Assembly: GCA_020349025.1 (NCBI GenBank)
Contig: CP070763.1
Span: forward strand, 2,241,140 to 2,305,139
DNA length: 64,000 nt
Direction: 5' to 3'
DNA from: Candidatus Latescibacterota bacterium
GTDB lineage: Bacteria; Krumholzibacteriota; Krumholzibacteriia; G020349025
Positions within the stretch are counted from its first letter, which is position 1; each line of letters starts with the position of its first letter. Below, in pieces: positions 26,323 through 37,205 of this stretch. A program made the translations under genes and the position numbers. Below the pieces are notes generated by a model that ran no database searches, was not told where the DNA came from, and was given only the letters and a program-made list of their open reading frames with translations.

Positions 26323-28299
26323 GTGTCGCACGCAACAGCCGAGTCCATGCGCTCCCGTATCGGTTCCACTGCGCCTGATCCAGTTTCGGAGTCGCGCCTC
26401 TCGCGTTTCGACATTGCCAGCCTGCTGGCGGTGATCGCGCTCCTCGGCCTCTTCGCGGTGCGTCAGGTGGGAAGCCCCGACGCAGGCTTTCACCTGACCA
26501 CCGGAGAATGGATCCTCGAGGAGCGCGCTTGGCCGCGGACCGATTCCTTCACCTACACCGTCAACGACCACGCCTACATCGACACCAGCTGGGGCTACGA
26601 CGTGCTCTTGGCGCTCGTCGAGAGAGCATTCGGAGTCCGCGGGCTGGTGTTTCTGCACGTCGCCTTCGTGATCGCGATCTTCTCGCTCCTCGCAGCGACC
26701 GCACGGCTCATCCGGGGTGATCCGCGCACTCTGGTCCTGTTGCTCTTGCTTGGCGGCCTGGCGTCGGAGTCGCGCTTCGAAGTGCGTCCCGAGCTGCTCT
26801 CGTACGTCTTCCTGGCGTTTGCAGCCTATTTGCTGCACCGACGCGCGGAAGGCTTGCGCTCACGCCTCTGGATTCTGGTGCCGCTGTTCTGGGTTTGGAG
26901 CAACAGTCACAGCCTCTTCGTCGTCGGTTGGGGATTGCTGGCGTGCTTCAACGTCGGCACCTGGATTGCCGCGCGGCGGATCGACCGCTCTGTGCTGGGT
27001 TGGAGCCTCGCCGCCGTCGCCACCGCCATCGTGACCCCGTATGGGTGGGCCGGCTTGCGCCAATCCCTGATTCTCTTCACGCGCATGCAGCGTGGGCATC
27101 TCTTCGGAGAGAGCATCGGAGAGTACGAGTCACCGTGGGAAACGCTCTCTTCCGGACAGCTTGGATTCTACCTGGTTCCGATCCTCTGCCTCTTCCTCTT
27201 CGTCGGCATCGCTCTCGTGTCGATCGTTCCGCTCTGGAAGCAACGGCGCATCCACGCTGTGCTCCTGGGCCTGCTTTTTGTTCTGCCCGCTCTCACCATG
27301 GTGCGCAACGCTCCGCTGCTCGTGGTGGCGTGCCTACCCGGTGCCGTCTGGGCCCTGCCGCTCCCGCGCCTTCTTGCGGCTCTGAAGCTGACCGCCCCGG
27401 CGCGACAGGCGCTGCTCAGGGCGGTGCCGATCGTCGTCGTGCTCTTTGCCATCGTCATGGGACTGCGCGTCTACAACGATGCGTACTACATGCAGCGGCG
27501 ACGGCTCGAGCGTTTCGGCACCGGTTGGAATCGCTTGCGCCTCCCCGTCGAGGCTGCCGCCTGGGCTCGCAACGCGGATCTTCCTGGACGCATGCTCAAC
27601 ACGCTCGGCAGCGGCGGCTACCTGATGTGGGCCCTGTCGGAGCCGGTGTTCATCGATGGGCGACTCGAGGTGATCGGCGAGGATTTCTTCCGGGAGTACC
27701 AGCGCAATCTCGGCTCGCTCGACGCGATCGAGGCGAGCGTGTCGCGCTACGACATTGGCTGGATGATCTTTCCGTACCGCGACCGGCCGGACGTGCTCCA
27801 GGCGGTATCTCAGGCCCCACGCTGGCGCCTTGCATACATCGACGACCGGGCGGTGGTCTTCGTGCGCGCCGAGCGAACCTCGGCGGCAATCGTCGACGAC
27901 AGCGTGCGGCGCGCGCACGCCCCGCCCCCGGCACTGGAGCTCACGAGCGTGCCCGGCCTGGGCGCCCGGCGTCCTGGGCGCGGCAGGCGCTGGCTCTCCG
28001 GCCTCGTGCGACGACAGACCTACCCCGTTTCGAGCTACTCGCTCGCGGTCTTCCACTACCTTCGTGGTGATTGGCACCGATTCGCTGCCTACAGCGCTGC
28101 TGCGATCCGCGAGAGCCGCGGGGCCTATTTCGAGCTCTACAGCAATCTGGGATCGGGGCTCGAGGCGCTGGGACAGCTGCGGGAAGCGAGACGCTGTTAC
28201 GTCATCGCGCTCGCGGAGGCGCCGATCTACAGGTCTGGACGCATGCGCACGTTGAGGCAGGCGATCGCGTCGATCGACCAGCGCACGAGGCTACCGTGA
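26323..28299 (+). CDS. Polytopic membrane protein, GT-C-like, with C-terminal soluble and TPR-like region
   Basis: 658 residues. About eleven hydrophobic segments cover residues 25-390. The first periplasmic loop reads PDAGFHLTTGEWILEERAWP then DSFTYTVNDHAYIDTSWGYD, a pattern seen in bacterial relatives of oligosaccharyl- or mannosyltransferases of the GT-C fold, where an acidic residue in loop 1 is catalytic. A soluble domain follows (RMLNTLGSGGYLMWALSEPV, FIDGRLEVIGEDFFREYQ). The end (YFELYSNLGSGLEALGQLRE, ARRCYVIALAEAP) resembles one or two TPRs. No donor or acceptor is known. The GTG at 26323 follows GGAGAGG; ATG 26347 is the alternative. A paralogue is encoded at 59623-61281. Confidence 0.7.
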   Translation: MSHATAESMRSRIGSTAPDPVSESRLSRFDIASLLAVIALLGLFAVRQVGSPDAGFHLTTGEWILEERAWPRTDSFTYTVNDHAYIDTSWGYDVLLALVERAFGVRGLVFLHVAFVIAIFSLLAATARLIRGDPRTLVLLLLLGGLASESRFEVRPELLSYVFLAFAAYLLHRRAEGLRSRLWILVPLFWVWSNSHSLFVVGWGLLACFNVGTWIAARRIDRSVLGWSLAAVATAIVTPYGWAGLRQSLILFTRMQRGHLFGESIGEYESPWETLSSGQLGFYLVPILCLFLFVGIALVSIVPLWKQRRIHAVLLGLLFVLPALTMVRNAPLLVVACLPGAVWALPLPRLLAALKLTAPARQALLRAVPIVVVLFAIVMGLRVYNDAYYMQRRRLERFGTGWNRLRLPVEAAAWARNADLPGRMLNTLGSGGYLMWALSEPVFIDGRLEVIGEDFFREYQRNLGSLDAIEASVSRYDIGWMIFPYRDRPDVLQAVSQAPRWRLAYIDDRAVVFVRAERTSAAIVDDSVRRAHAPPPALELTSVPGLGARRPGRGRRWLSGLVRRQTYPVSSYSLAVFHYLRGDWHRFAAYSAAAIRESRGAYFELYSNLGSGLEALGQLREARRCYVIALAEAPIYRSGRMRTLRQAIASIDQRTRLP

Positions 28300-28465
28300 G
28301 CGCGATTGCTGCCACATGGTCGGCCTGCTGGACCCAGGCCCAGGTCATGAAGTTGCGGTTGTCGCGCGCGTCCTTCATATTGGGAATTGCTCCCGGAACT
28401 CGCCGCTCAGCCGACCGTGTCCACGCACAGGGACGCGGCGGAACCACATCGATCGGGGGATCGCG

Positions 28466-30301
<1,836 letters not shown>

Positions 30302-30306
30302 AACGG

Positions 30307-30334
30307 CCTCCCGGGCTCGGGCCCGGGGCGGAGG
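30307..30334. terminator. GC-rich hairpin between convergent genes
   Basis: CCCGGGC (30310-30316) pairs with GCCCGGG (30321-30327), and CCTC/GAGG can extend the stem around a bulge. It lies 6-33 nt after the exoprotein stop and before the convergent decarboxylase stop. There is no T-tract. Confidence 0.4.
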
Positions 30335-30361
30335 AACGGTTCCCAATCCGGCGCGCGTTGG

Positions 30362-31804
30362 TCAAGAGCGCGATGCGATGCTTGCGCCGAGCTCGCGCAC
30401 GACCGAGACGAAGAGATCGAGATCCGCTGCGGTGGTGCGCCAGTTGACGATGGCGGGGCGCAGCGCCACGGACGTGCCGTACGTCGTCGTGCCGGCGTAG
30501 ACGCGCCCATCTTCGAGGAGTGCTTGCCCCAGCGCCGTGTTGAGTCGGTTCAGCTCCTCCTCACCCCGGTTCCCCGGATTGAAACGGAAGCACACGATGC
30601 TGAGCGGTACTGCGGCCAAGCGCTCCAGGTCGGGTGCCTCGTCGATCCGACGCGCCAGATGCTGTCCGAGCTCCAGGTGCGTCTCCACGAGCTGGCGATA
30701 CCCACGCTTCCCGTACGCCCGCAACGTGGCCCAAACCGCAAGCGCCCGGGCGCGGCGTGAGCTCTCCGGCCCAATGGTTCCCAGGTTCGGATGCGGGTCG
30801 TCCGGTGCGGGCAGGTACGCTGCCGAGTACGCGAAGGCCCGCCCCAGAAGAGACGGGTCGGCAACGAACGAGAAGCCGCAGTCGTACGGAACGTTCAGCC
30901 ACTTGTGACCGTCGACGGTGAGCGAGTGCGCGCGTTCGACGCCGGCGGTCCAGTGGGCGCTGCGAGGGCTCACGCGGGCGAAGAGACCAAAGGCGCCATC
31001 CACGTGCAGCCAGGCGCCATGCTTCTCGGCCAGGTCGGCGAGGGTTGCGATCGGATCGAAGTCGCCCGCGTTCACCTCGCCCGCGTTGCCGACGAGAATC
31101 GCGGGCGCAGCGTCCGCGTCGGCGAGTGCCTGCTCCAGCGCCTCGACATCGAGGCGTCCGAGCGCGTCGCGACTCAGCACTTGCAGTGAGGCGCGACCCC
31201 ATCCCAGCATCGCCAGCGCCTTGACCGTGCTCGCATGCACGTAGCCGCTCGAGTAGACGCGTGCCCGTGGCAGCTCGGCGAGGCCGATCTCGGCCACGTC
31301 GATCCCCTGTTGCTCGGCCCACCATTGACGTGCGGCGGCCAGGCCCACGAAGTTGGCCATCGTCGCTCCCGTCGTCATGATCCCGCCCCAAGCGGCTGGT
31401 AGCTCGAACAGCTGTCGCAGCCAGCGCAGTGACAACAGCTCCAGCTGCACGGCGAGCGGCGACGACACCCAGGCGTACGCCACCTGATCCAGGGTGCTTG
31501 CAAGCCAGTCGGCTCCGAGCGCCGCAGGCGTGGTGCCGCCAATGACGAAGTGATAGGAGCGCGGTCCGGACGTCGTGACCGCCGCCTCGAGACCACGCTC
31601 GACGAGCTCGCGCAGGGCGGAGGCGGCACCCACGCCCCTCTCCGGCAGGTCGCCTGCGAGTGCACGAGCCGCTTCGCTGGCGTGCGGCGAGCGCACGCGC
31701 CGTGCATCCACGTCGTGCAGGTACGCCGCCGCCTCGCGCGCCACGAGCTCCAGGACCTCGGCCAGCTCTTCGCGCGCGGGTGTCGTGTGCGAGGCGTCGC
31801 TCAC
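30362..31804 (-). CDS. PLP-dependent group II decarboxylase-like protein
   Basis: 480 residues of the aromatic-L-amino-acid / glutamate decarboxylase family (fold type I). Visible: FVIGGTTPAALGADWLAS, GGIMTTGATMANFVGLAAAR (PLP phosphate contacts), LVGNAGEVNAGDFDPIATLA, WLHVDGAFGLFARVSP (Asp binding the pyridine nitrogen), and SLTVDGHKWLNVPYDCGFSF with the Schiff-base lysine in DGHKW. The C-terminal domain is present (VCFRFNPGNRGEEELNRLN, RPAIVNWRTTAADLD). It decarboxylates an amino acid, identity unknown. The GTG at 31804 is directly behind GGGAGGGGGC. It starts 17 nt after the asparaginase stop, so the two are probably co-transcribed. Confidence 0.88.
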   Translation of the reverse strand: MSDASHTTPAREELAEVLELVAREAAAYLHDVDARRVRSPHASEAARALAGDLPERGVGAASALRELVERGLEAAVTTSGPRSYHFVIGGTTPAALGADWLASTLDQVAYAWVSSPLAVQLELLSLRWLRQLFELPAAWGGIMTTGATMANFVGLAAARQWWAEQQGIDVAEIGLAELPRARVYSSGYVHASTVKALAMLGWGRASLQVLSRDALGRLDVEALEQALADADAAPAILVGNAGEVNAGDFDPIATLADLAEKHGAWLHVDGAFGLFARVSPRSAHWTAGVERAHSLTVDGHKWLNVPYDCGFSFVADPSLLGRAFAYSAAYLPAPDDPHPNLGTIGPESSRRARALAVWATLRAYGKRGYRQLVETHLELGQHLARRIDEAPDLERLAAVPLSIVCFRFNPGNRGEEELNRLNTALGQALLEDGRVYAGTTTYGTSVALRPAIVNWRTTAADLDLFVSVVRELGASIASRS

Positions 31805-31820
31805 GCCCCCTCCCGTGTGT

Positions 31821-32819
31821 TCAGCCCTCGACCCAGCTGCTGGAGTCGCAAAGCTCGTTGCCACTCGTGTCGTGCACGGCGTACTGGAATCCGGGGCGCA
31901 CGCTGCAAGAACCGATCTCGCCGTCGCGGCTCATCGCGAGGTAGCCCACCTGCAGATCGTCGTCCCCAGGGTGGCGCCGGACGACGCGCGCGATCGCCTC
32001 CCGGCACGCTTGCTCGGGTGTGTGACCCTGCCGCATCAACTCGACGATCAGGAAGCTGCCCACGGTGCGGATGACGGCTTCGCCGACGCCGGTCGCACAC
32101 GCTGCACCCACCTCGTTGTCGACGTAGAGCGCCGCCCCGATGATGGGGGAGTCACCGACCCGTCCATGCATCTTGTAAGCGAGACCGCTCGTGGTGCAGG
32201 AGCCGGAGAGGTCGCCCTGCGCGTCGATGGCGACCATCCCGATCGTATCGTGGCGCTGGGCGTCCACCTTCGGCATCGCATCACTCTCTTCGAGCCACTT
32301 CTCCCACGCCGCGCGCGCTTCCGGTGTGAGCAGATCTTGCCTCTCGAAACCGCTCTGCAACGCGAACTGCAACGCGCCCTCGCCCACGAGCATGACGTGA
32401 GGCGTTTCCTCCATGACCCGTCTCGCTACGGAGATGGGATGCTTGATCTCCTGCAGGAACGCGACCGAGCCACAACGGCCGCTTGCGTCCATGATCGAAG
32501 CATCGAGCGTGACCCGCCCGTCGCGGTCGGGAAGCCCACCGTACCCGACCGATTGCACCTTCGGGTCCGCCTCGGAGACCTTGACGCCGATCTCGACGGC
32601 ATCGAGCGCGCGCCCACCCCGTTCGAGCACGCGCCACGCGGCGACATTGGCCGCGAGCCCATGATTCCAGGTCGATACGACGAGCGGTTTGCGCACGTTC
32701 CCTGGCTGCCGTGTCGATGTCGCGTCGTCGCGGCTCTGTGCTTCGCGTGCCCCGATCAGAGATCCCAACGCCGGCACGGCGAGCGCCGTCGTCTTGATGA
32801 ACTTCCTGCGGTCTTGCAT
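31821..32819 (-). CDS. Tat-exported Ntn-hydrolase asparaginase (N4-(beta-N-acetylglucosaminyl)-L-asparaginase / isoaspartyl peptidase family)
   Basis: 332 residues. The N-terminus DRRKFIKTTALAVPALGSLI is a twin-arginine signal (RRKFIK), so the enzyme is exported folded. The Ntn-hydrolase core shows VVSTWNHGLAANVAAWRVLE, GRVTLDASIMDASGRCGSVA, the cleavage/nucleophile site QRHDTIGMVAIDAQGDLSGS (Thr of HDTIG becomes the new N-terminus after autoproteolysis), and RVGDSPIIGAALYVDNEVGA with ATGVGEAVIR. These match glycosylasparaginase, which frees Asn-linked glycans, more closely than plant-type asparaginase. AGGAG lies 6 nt before the ATG. Its downstream neighbour is a PLP decarboxylase; aspartate released here could be its substrate, which is speculation. 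Confidence 0.88.
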   Translation of the reverse strand: MQDRRKFIKTTALAVPALGSLIGAREAQSRDDATSTRQPGNVRKPLVVSTWNHGLAANVAAWRVLERGGRALDAVEIGVKVSEADPKVQSVGYGGLPDRDGRVTLDASIMDASGRCGSVAFLQEIKHPISVARRVMEETPHVMLVGEGALQFALQSGFERQDLLTPEARAAWEKWLEESDAMPKVDAQRHDTIGMVAIDAQGDLSGSCTTSGLAYKMHGRVGDSPIIGAALYVDNEVGAACATGVGEAVIRTVGSFLIVELMRQGHTPEQACREAIARVVRRHPGDDDLQVGYLAMSRDGEIGSCSVRPGFQYAVHDTSGNELCDSSSWVEG

Positions 32820-32991
32820 TTCGCGCTCCTCGGCGAGAGAGGCTGCGTGGCGACCACATGGTTGGCAGCCACGCGCACGGGCGTTTTCTGGCGTCGATCT
32901 GACAACGTTCCGGAGAGCGCAGAGTCTAGCAGCCGCGCTCGAGCCCACCCAAGCACTGCTTGCGCAGAATCCGGATCGAGTTTGCAGCCGG

Positions 32992-33725
32992 TCATATGGC
33001 AAAGCTGACTCGCAGCAACGCTGCGGAGCGCGTGGGCGGACCCTCGAACACGATCGCAGTTCCCGCCTGCACGTTGAAGCGACCGGCGAAGGCCAGGTGA
33101 ACCTGCGGAACCAGGGTGAGTGACTCGGAGCGGCGCACGTCCCCCTGGTAGTCCACCTCCAACCCGAGGACGAGACGCTCATCCGGTTGTGCGAAGAGGG
33201 AGCCGTTCACGATCAAGGTGGTTTCTCCGTCACCACCGCCGTCGGCCGGGATGCGCGCCCCCAAGCATCAGGAGCGCGCTCCAGCGACGACCGAAACGAC
33301 AGCCCGGCAGGTAGAGCAGGGCCCCGTTGGTCCGTTTCGCCTCCTCATCGCGCTCGATCCGCAGCTGCGCCCCGTGGATGAAATGCCTCCCGATCGCGCC
33401 GAAGGTGAGCTGCGAGGCGACATTCCACCCCTGATGCTTGCTGCCGCGGAACTCGATCTCGATCTCCAGCGTGACACCATCCAGAACGGCGCCTTCGATC
33501 TCGGGGATCGCAAGGACCTCGCCGCCATCCGTCGGGACACGGAAGATGGAGTTCACCTCGACCTCTCCCCCGTCGCGCTCCGAGGGGGAGCACCAAGTCG
33601 ACGAAGAGCGGCTCCGGAATCGGGACGGTTGTCCACTTGCTGTCGACCGGGTCGGGCTCGTTGCCGGATACCGGCGCGCCGAGGATGGATGGAAGGCAGA
33701 CGATTGCGGTCACGCAGAGTCGCAA
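32992..33725 (-). pseudogene. Outer-membrane beta-barrel-like protein, disrupted by two one-base frameshifts
   Basis: Three minus-strand frames join into one protein of about 244 residues. Part 1 (upstream of about 33588) gives a signal-like CVTAIVCLPSILGAPVSG and KWTTVPIPEPLFVDLVLP; part 2 reads GGEVEVNSIFRVPTDGGEVL to GRRWSALLMLG; part 3 reads ARIPADGGGDGETTLIVNGS to AALLRVSFAI. Both junctions sit in five-base G/C runs (33584-33588 and 33258-33262) and each needs one base removed to restore the frame. The alternating strands and the final hydrophobic strand suggest an outer-membrane barrel. The start is uncertain: TTG 33725, or further upstream. It may be intact in the real genome if these are sequencing errors. 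Confidence 0.6.
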
Positions 33726-33877
33726 GCCACGCAGTGGCTGTGGACACGGCAAAACAGCACGCGCAGCGCCAAGTCCCGCGCCTCCATGCAGCGGGAGCGG
33801 AGCTCTTCTGTGGTAGCCTCTCATCGAGGTCACCCGACCCGAAGGTGCAGCCCGTGTCGCTTGACGGGATCCTGACG

Positions 33878-35494
33878 ATGCGAAGACGCGCCCCACGACG
33901 TTGCATTCTCGTGTTGGCGTTGTCGTGTGCCGCCGTTGCGATGCTCGCGCCGCGCGCAAGCCCGTCCGACTTCGTCACTGTGGAGGGGAGCCGCTTTCGT
34001 CTCCACGGAGGGTCTTACCACTTCGCGGGTGCGAACTGCTACTACCTGATGACGTGGGCCGCCGAACCGTCGTTGCGCCCCTTCGTCGACGAAGTTCTCG
34101 AGGAAGCGGCGCTCATGGGAATGACGGTCGTTCGCACCTGGGCTTTCAACGATGGCGACGGCTGGAACGCGCTCCAGACCGCGCCTCGGGTCTACGACGA
34201 AGCCGTATTCGAGGGCCTCGACTACGTGGTGCAGAAAGGCAGCACTCTGGGCCTTCGGCTCGTCTTGACGCTCGTCAACAACTGGGTCGACTACGGGGGA
34301 ATGGACCAGTACGTGACCTGGAGCCCGCGGGCTCAGTTCCACGACGACTTCTATTCGGACGACAGCACGCGGACCTGGTATCGGGGCCATTGCAGTCGCG
34401 TCGTCGGGCGAGTGAACACTTTCAACGGGCTCCTCTACCGCGACGATCCTACCATCCTGGCGTGGGAGCTGGCCAACGAGCCGCGCTGTCCGTCCGATCC
34501 GCAGGGGAACACGCTGGCGACCTGGATCACGGAGATGAGCGCGCACATCCAGTCGCTCGACCCCAACCACCTGGTCACCACCGGGATCGAGGGTTTCTAC
34601 GACGACGGCCACGGTCCCTGGTACACGAACGGTTCCGAGGGCGTGGATTTCCTGCGCGACCACCAGGTCACGACGATCGACTACGCCACGGCGCACAGCT
34701 GGCCGGATCACTGGGGTTTCGATTTCGCCACGACGATGGCGCTGCTGTCGCGCCAGCTCGACGACGCCAGTGCGATCATCCAGAAACCGTTCGTGCTCGA
34801 GGAGTTTGGCAAGTGGCGCGATGGCAGCCTCGCCGCTCACGAGCGCGCCCACTACGATCCAGTCACCTACTTCTCGCCCGGCGTGACACCGTACGACGTT
34901 CCGGGCGCAACGCCACTTCGACGCGGCGAAACGCACGCGCCTCAACGTTACGGCGACGGCTCGGTGCCCGCGAGCACGGCAACGCGAGATTTCTACTTCC
35001 AGGCCTACTGCGATTCCCTGCTGGCCCACGCCGCCGGCGGCTCGAGCGTGTGGATCCTGTATCACGACACCTATCCCGACTACGACGGGTTCGGTGTGTA
35101 CCATCCAGCTGACACCTCGACCGTCGCCATCCTCGAAGCGCACGCCGCGGCCATGACGTCGCTGAGCGTGCCGACCGACGTCTCGCCCGAGATCGCGACT
35201 GCAGCGTTCACAGAAGGCGGCTCCCTGGGTGTTCCCTACCCGAATCCTTTCAATCCACGCGTGACGCTTCGGGTCGATGGAGTGCACGAACCGGCGTTCA
35301 CAAGCGTTCGCGTTTACGACTTGCGCGGCCGCTTGGTGCAGACGCTCTTTTCCGGGATGCTCGGCGCCGGAGGCCTGAGCGTTTCCTGGGATGGAACGTC
35401 ACGTGGTGGTGCGGCCGCGCCGTCGGGTGCGTTCCTCGTGCGACTCGATCGAGCGGGTCGTTCCGCGACAAGACGCGTCGTGCTCCTGCGGTGA
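33878..35494 (+). CDS. Secreted GH5-type endo-beta-1,4-mannanase-like glycosidase with sorting tail
   Basis: 538 residues. Signal peptide (CILVLALSCAAVAMLAPRAS). The TIM-barrel resembles endo-mannanases of GH5 subfamily 7: RFRLHGGSYHFAGANCYYLM, VVRTWAFNDGDGWNALQ, DDPTILAWELANEPRC with the acid/base Glu at about 201 (NEP), and KPFVLEEFGKW with the nucleophile Glu at about 309 (EFG). YATAHSWPDHWG supplies the conserved His/Trp side chains. The C-terminus holds YPNPFNPRVTLRV followed by VYDLRGRLVQTLF, LSVSWDGTSRGG and GAFLVRLDRAG, the FlgD-like tail shared with other exoproteins here. It should cut beta-mannan outside the cell. The start is ATG 33878; the ribosome-binding site is weak. Confidence 0.88.
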   Translation: MRRRAPRRCILVLALSCAAVAMLAPRASPSDFVTVEGSRFRLHGGSYHFAGANCYYLMTWAAEPSLRPFVDEVLEEAALMGMTVVRTWAFNDGDGWNALQTAPRVYDEAVFEGLDYVVQKGSTLGLRLVLTLVNNWVDYGGMDQYVTWSPRAQFHDDFYSDDSTRTWYRGHCSRVVGRVNTFNGLLYRDDPTILAWELANEPRCPSDPQGNTLATWITEMSAHIQSLDPNHLVTTGIEGFYDDGHGPWYTNGSEGVDFLRDHQVTTIDYATAHSWPDHWGFDFATTMALLSRQLDDASAIIQKPFVLEEFGKWRDGSLAAHERAHYDPVTYFSPGVTPYDVPGATPLRRGETHAPQRYGDGSVPASTATRDFYFQAYCDSLLAHAAGGSSVWILYHDTYPDYDGFGVYHPADTSTVAILEAHAAAMTSLSVPTDVSPEIATAAFTEGGSLGVPYPNPFNPRVTLRVDGVHEPAFTSVRVYDLRGRLVQTLFSGMLGAGGLSVSWDGTSRGGAAAPSGAFLVRLDRAGRSATRRVVLLR

Positions 35495-35516
35495 ACGTGA
35501 TCGCTGGCAGAGCGTG

Positions 35517-35545
35517 TTGTCACCTCCGCACTCGCTCCCTATAAT
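35517..35545 (+). promoter_or_regulatory. Strong sigma70-type promoter for the MFS transporter
   Basis: TTGTCA (35517-35522) and a perfect TATAAT (35540-35545) are separated by exactly 17 nt, about 70 nt upstream of the ATG at 35614. It begins 22 nt after the mannanase stop, so the transporter is not merely read through. Confidence 0.65.
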
Positions 35546-35613
35546 CCCCGGGCTCGTGCAGTCGACGGCGATCTTGCATCGAAAAGAAGAGCCCAGTGCC
35601 GAAGGGTGGTCGC

Positions 35614-37008
35614 ATGGCCGAGATCGCGCACACTCCACAGTTCCGCTTTCGACGCTTCATCAACTGGTTCTCGATCGGTCTCGCCTACGCGTTTCTCTAC
35701 ATGGGACGTTACAACCTCACCGTGACGAAGAACGCGCTCGGCGACCTGATGACGAAAGCGGAGTTCGGCAACATCTTCGGTGTCGGGGCGCTGGTGTACG
35801 GCCTTGCGTTCGTCATCAACGGGCCGCTCACCGACCGCTACGGCGGTCGTCGGATGATGCTGATCGCGACCCTCGGCGCCGTCGTCGCCAACTCCGCCAT
35901 GGGAGTGGTTCTCTACGGCATCGGAACGAGGGGCTGGGAGCTTCCGATCTATCAGACCTTCGTGTTGCTCTACGCGATCAACATGTATTTTCAGAGCTTT
36001 GGCGCACTCTCGATCGTCACCGTGAAAGCACCCTGGTTCCACGTTCGCGAGCGCGGGACATTCTCGACGATCTTCGGCGTCATGATCTCGCTCGGGATCT
36101 ACTTCGCCTTCGATTGGGGCTACGCCATCATGGAGGCAACGCGAGGCACGCTGGGGGACGACCTCCGACCTTTGTCCGTGCTCGTGACCAAGGTCTTCGG
36201 CACCGGCGGCACGGGCGTGGATGAGAACTGGTGGCTCTTCTTCATCCCGGCGATGTTCCTCTCGCTGATGTGGTTCATCATGCTCGCGGTTCTTCGCAAC
36301 TCGCCCGCCGAAGCCGGCTATGCGAACTTCGACACGGGTGAAGAATCGGTGACGGACGTTGGCGAGCGCGTCGCCACCCACGAAGTGTTCCGACGCATTC
36401 TGACGCATCCCGTTCTTCTCGTCGTTTGCGGCATCGAGTTCTGCAGCGGCGTGCTGCGGCAGGGCGTCATGCACTGGTACCCGATCTTCGCCAAGGAGAC
36501 TGGCTTCTACGCCGATTTCTTCGTCACCCAGCACTGGGGACTCATGCTCCTCATCGCGGGCGTCACCGGCGGCATTCTCACCGGCTGGGCTTCGGACCGC
36601 TTCTTCAATTCCCGCCGCGCACCGATGTCAGCCGTCCTCTACGCCTTGATGCTCGTCGCCACCTTCTGGATGTCGCGCACGCTCGAAGCCAATCTGTGGC
36701 ACGTGGGCTCGATGGTGCTCATCATTTCGATGGCGGTGATCGGCGTGCACGGCATCATGTCGGGCACGGCCACGATGGACTTTGGCGGCGCCAAGAACGC
36801 CGGCACAGCCACCGGCATCGTGGATGGTGTCGTCTATCTCGGCACCGCTTTCCAATCGTTCGTGATCGGTCACATCACACCGACGGGGGAGGCCAAATCG
36901 GATCCTGGCGCATGGAGTGCCTGGCCGTTGTTCCTCCTGCCGCTGGCTGCGCTCGGCTTGGTGCTCGCGTTGCGCATCTGGAACGCGCGACCCAAACCAC
37001 GAGAGTGA
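35614..37008 (+). CDS. MFS transporter of the organophosphate:phosphate antiporter (GlpT/UhpT-like) family
   Basis: 464 residues with about twelve membrane helices. The N-terminus (FRRFINWFSIGLAYAFLYMG, RYNLTVTKNALGDLM) matches the OPA family, with the R-Y-N motif of helix 1 that binds phosphate in GlpT. LTDRYGGRRMMLIATLGAVV is the MFS loop 2-3 motif; later GILTGWASDRFFNSRRAPM is its second-half counterpart, and GTATGIVDGVVYLGTAFQSF is the helix 11 region. It likely exchanges a phosphorylated C3-C6 compound for phosphate, but selectivity cannot be read. ATG 35614 follows GGGTGG; GTG 35596 is possible. Confidence 0.85.
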   Translation: MAEIAHTPQFRFRRFINWFSIGLAYAFLYMGRYNLTVTKNALGDLMTKAEFGNIFGVGALVYGLAFVINGPLTDRYGGRRMMLIATLGAVVANSAMGVVLYGIGTRGWELPIYQTFVLLYAINMYFQSFGALSIVTVKAPWFHVRERGTFSTIFGVMISLGIYFAFDWGYAIMEATRGTLGDDLRPLSVLVTKVFGTGGTGVDENWWLFFIPAMFLSLMWFIMLAVLRNSPAEAGYANFDTGEESVTDVGERVATHEVFRRILTHPVLLVVCGIEFCSGVLRQGVMHWYPIFAKETGFYADFFVTQHWGLMLLIAGVTGGILTGWASDRFFNSRRAPMSAVLYALMLVATFWMSRTLEANLWHVGSMVLIISMAVIGVHGIMSGTATMDFGGAKNAGTATGIVDGVVYLGTAFQSFVIGHITPTGEAKSDPGAWSAWPLFLLPLAALGLVLALRIWNARPKPRE

Positions 37009-37205
37009 CGCGCGATCTCGCTTCGCTCTTCTCCAGCGGCGTACCAACTCCGGCGCTGGCACGCGCTCAGCGAACAAGTCCTTCACGCTTGCCGCTTCGA
37101 ACGAGCACGTGGATACTGCGGGGCGGCGCGGCGACCTTCGGGCGACGGGGGTGCGTCGATTCCCACCCGTTCGCTGTGGCGGTTTTTCGAACAGGAGGAG
37201 ATTCG

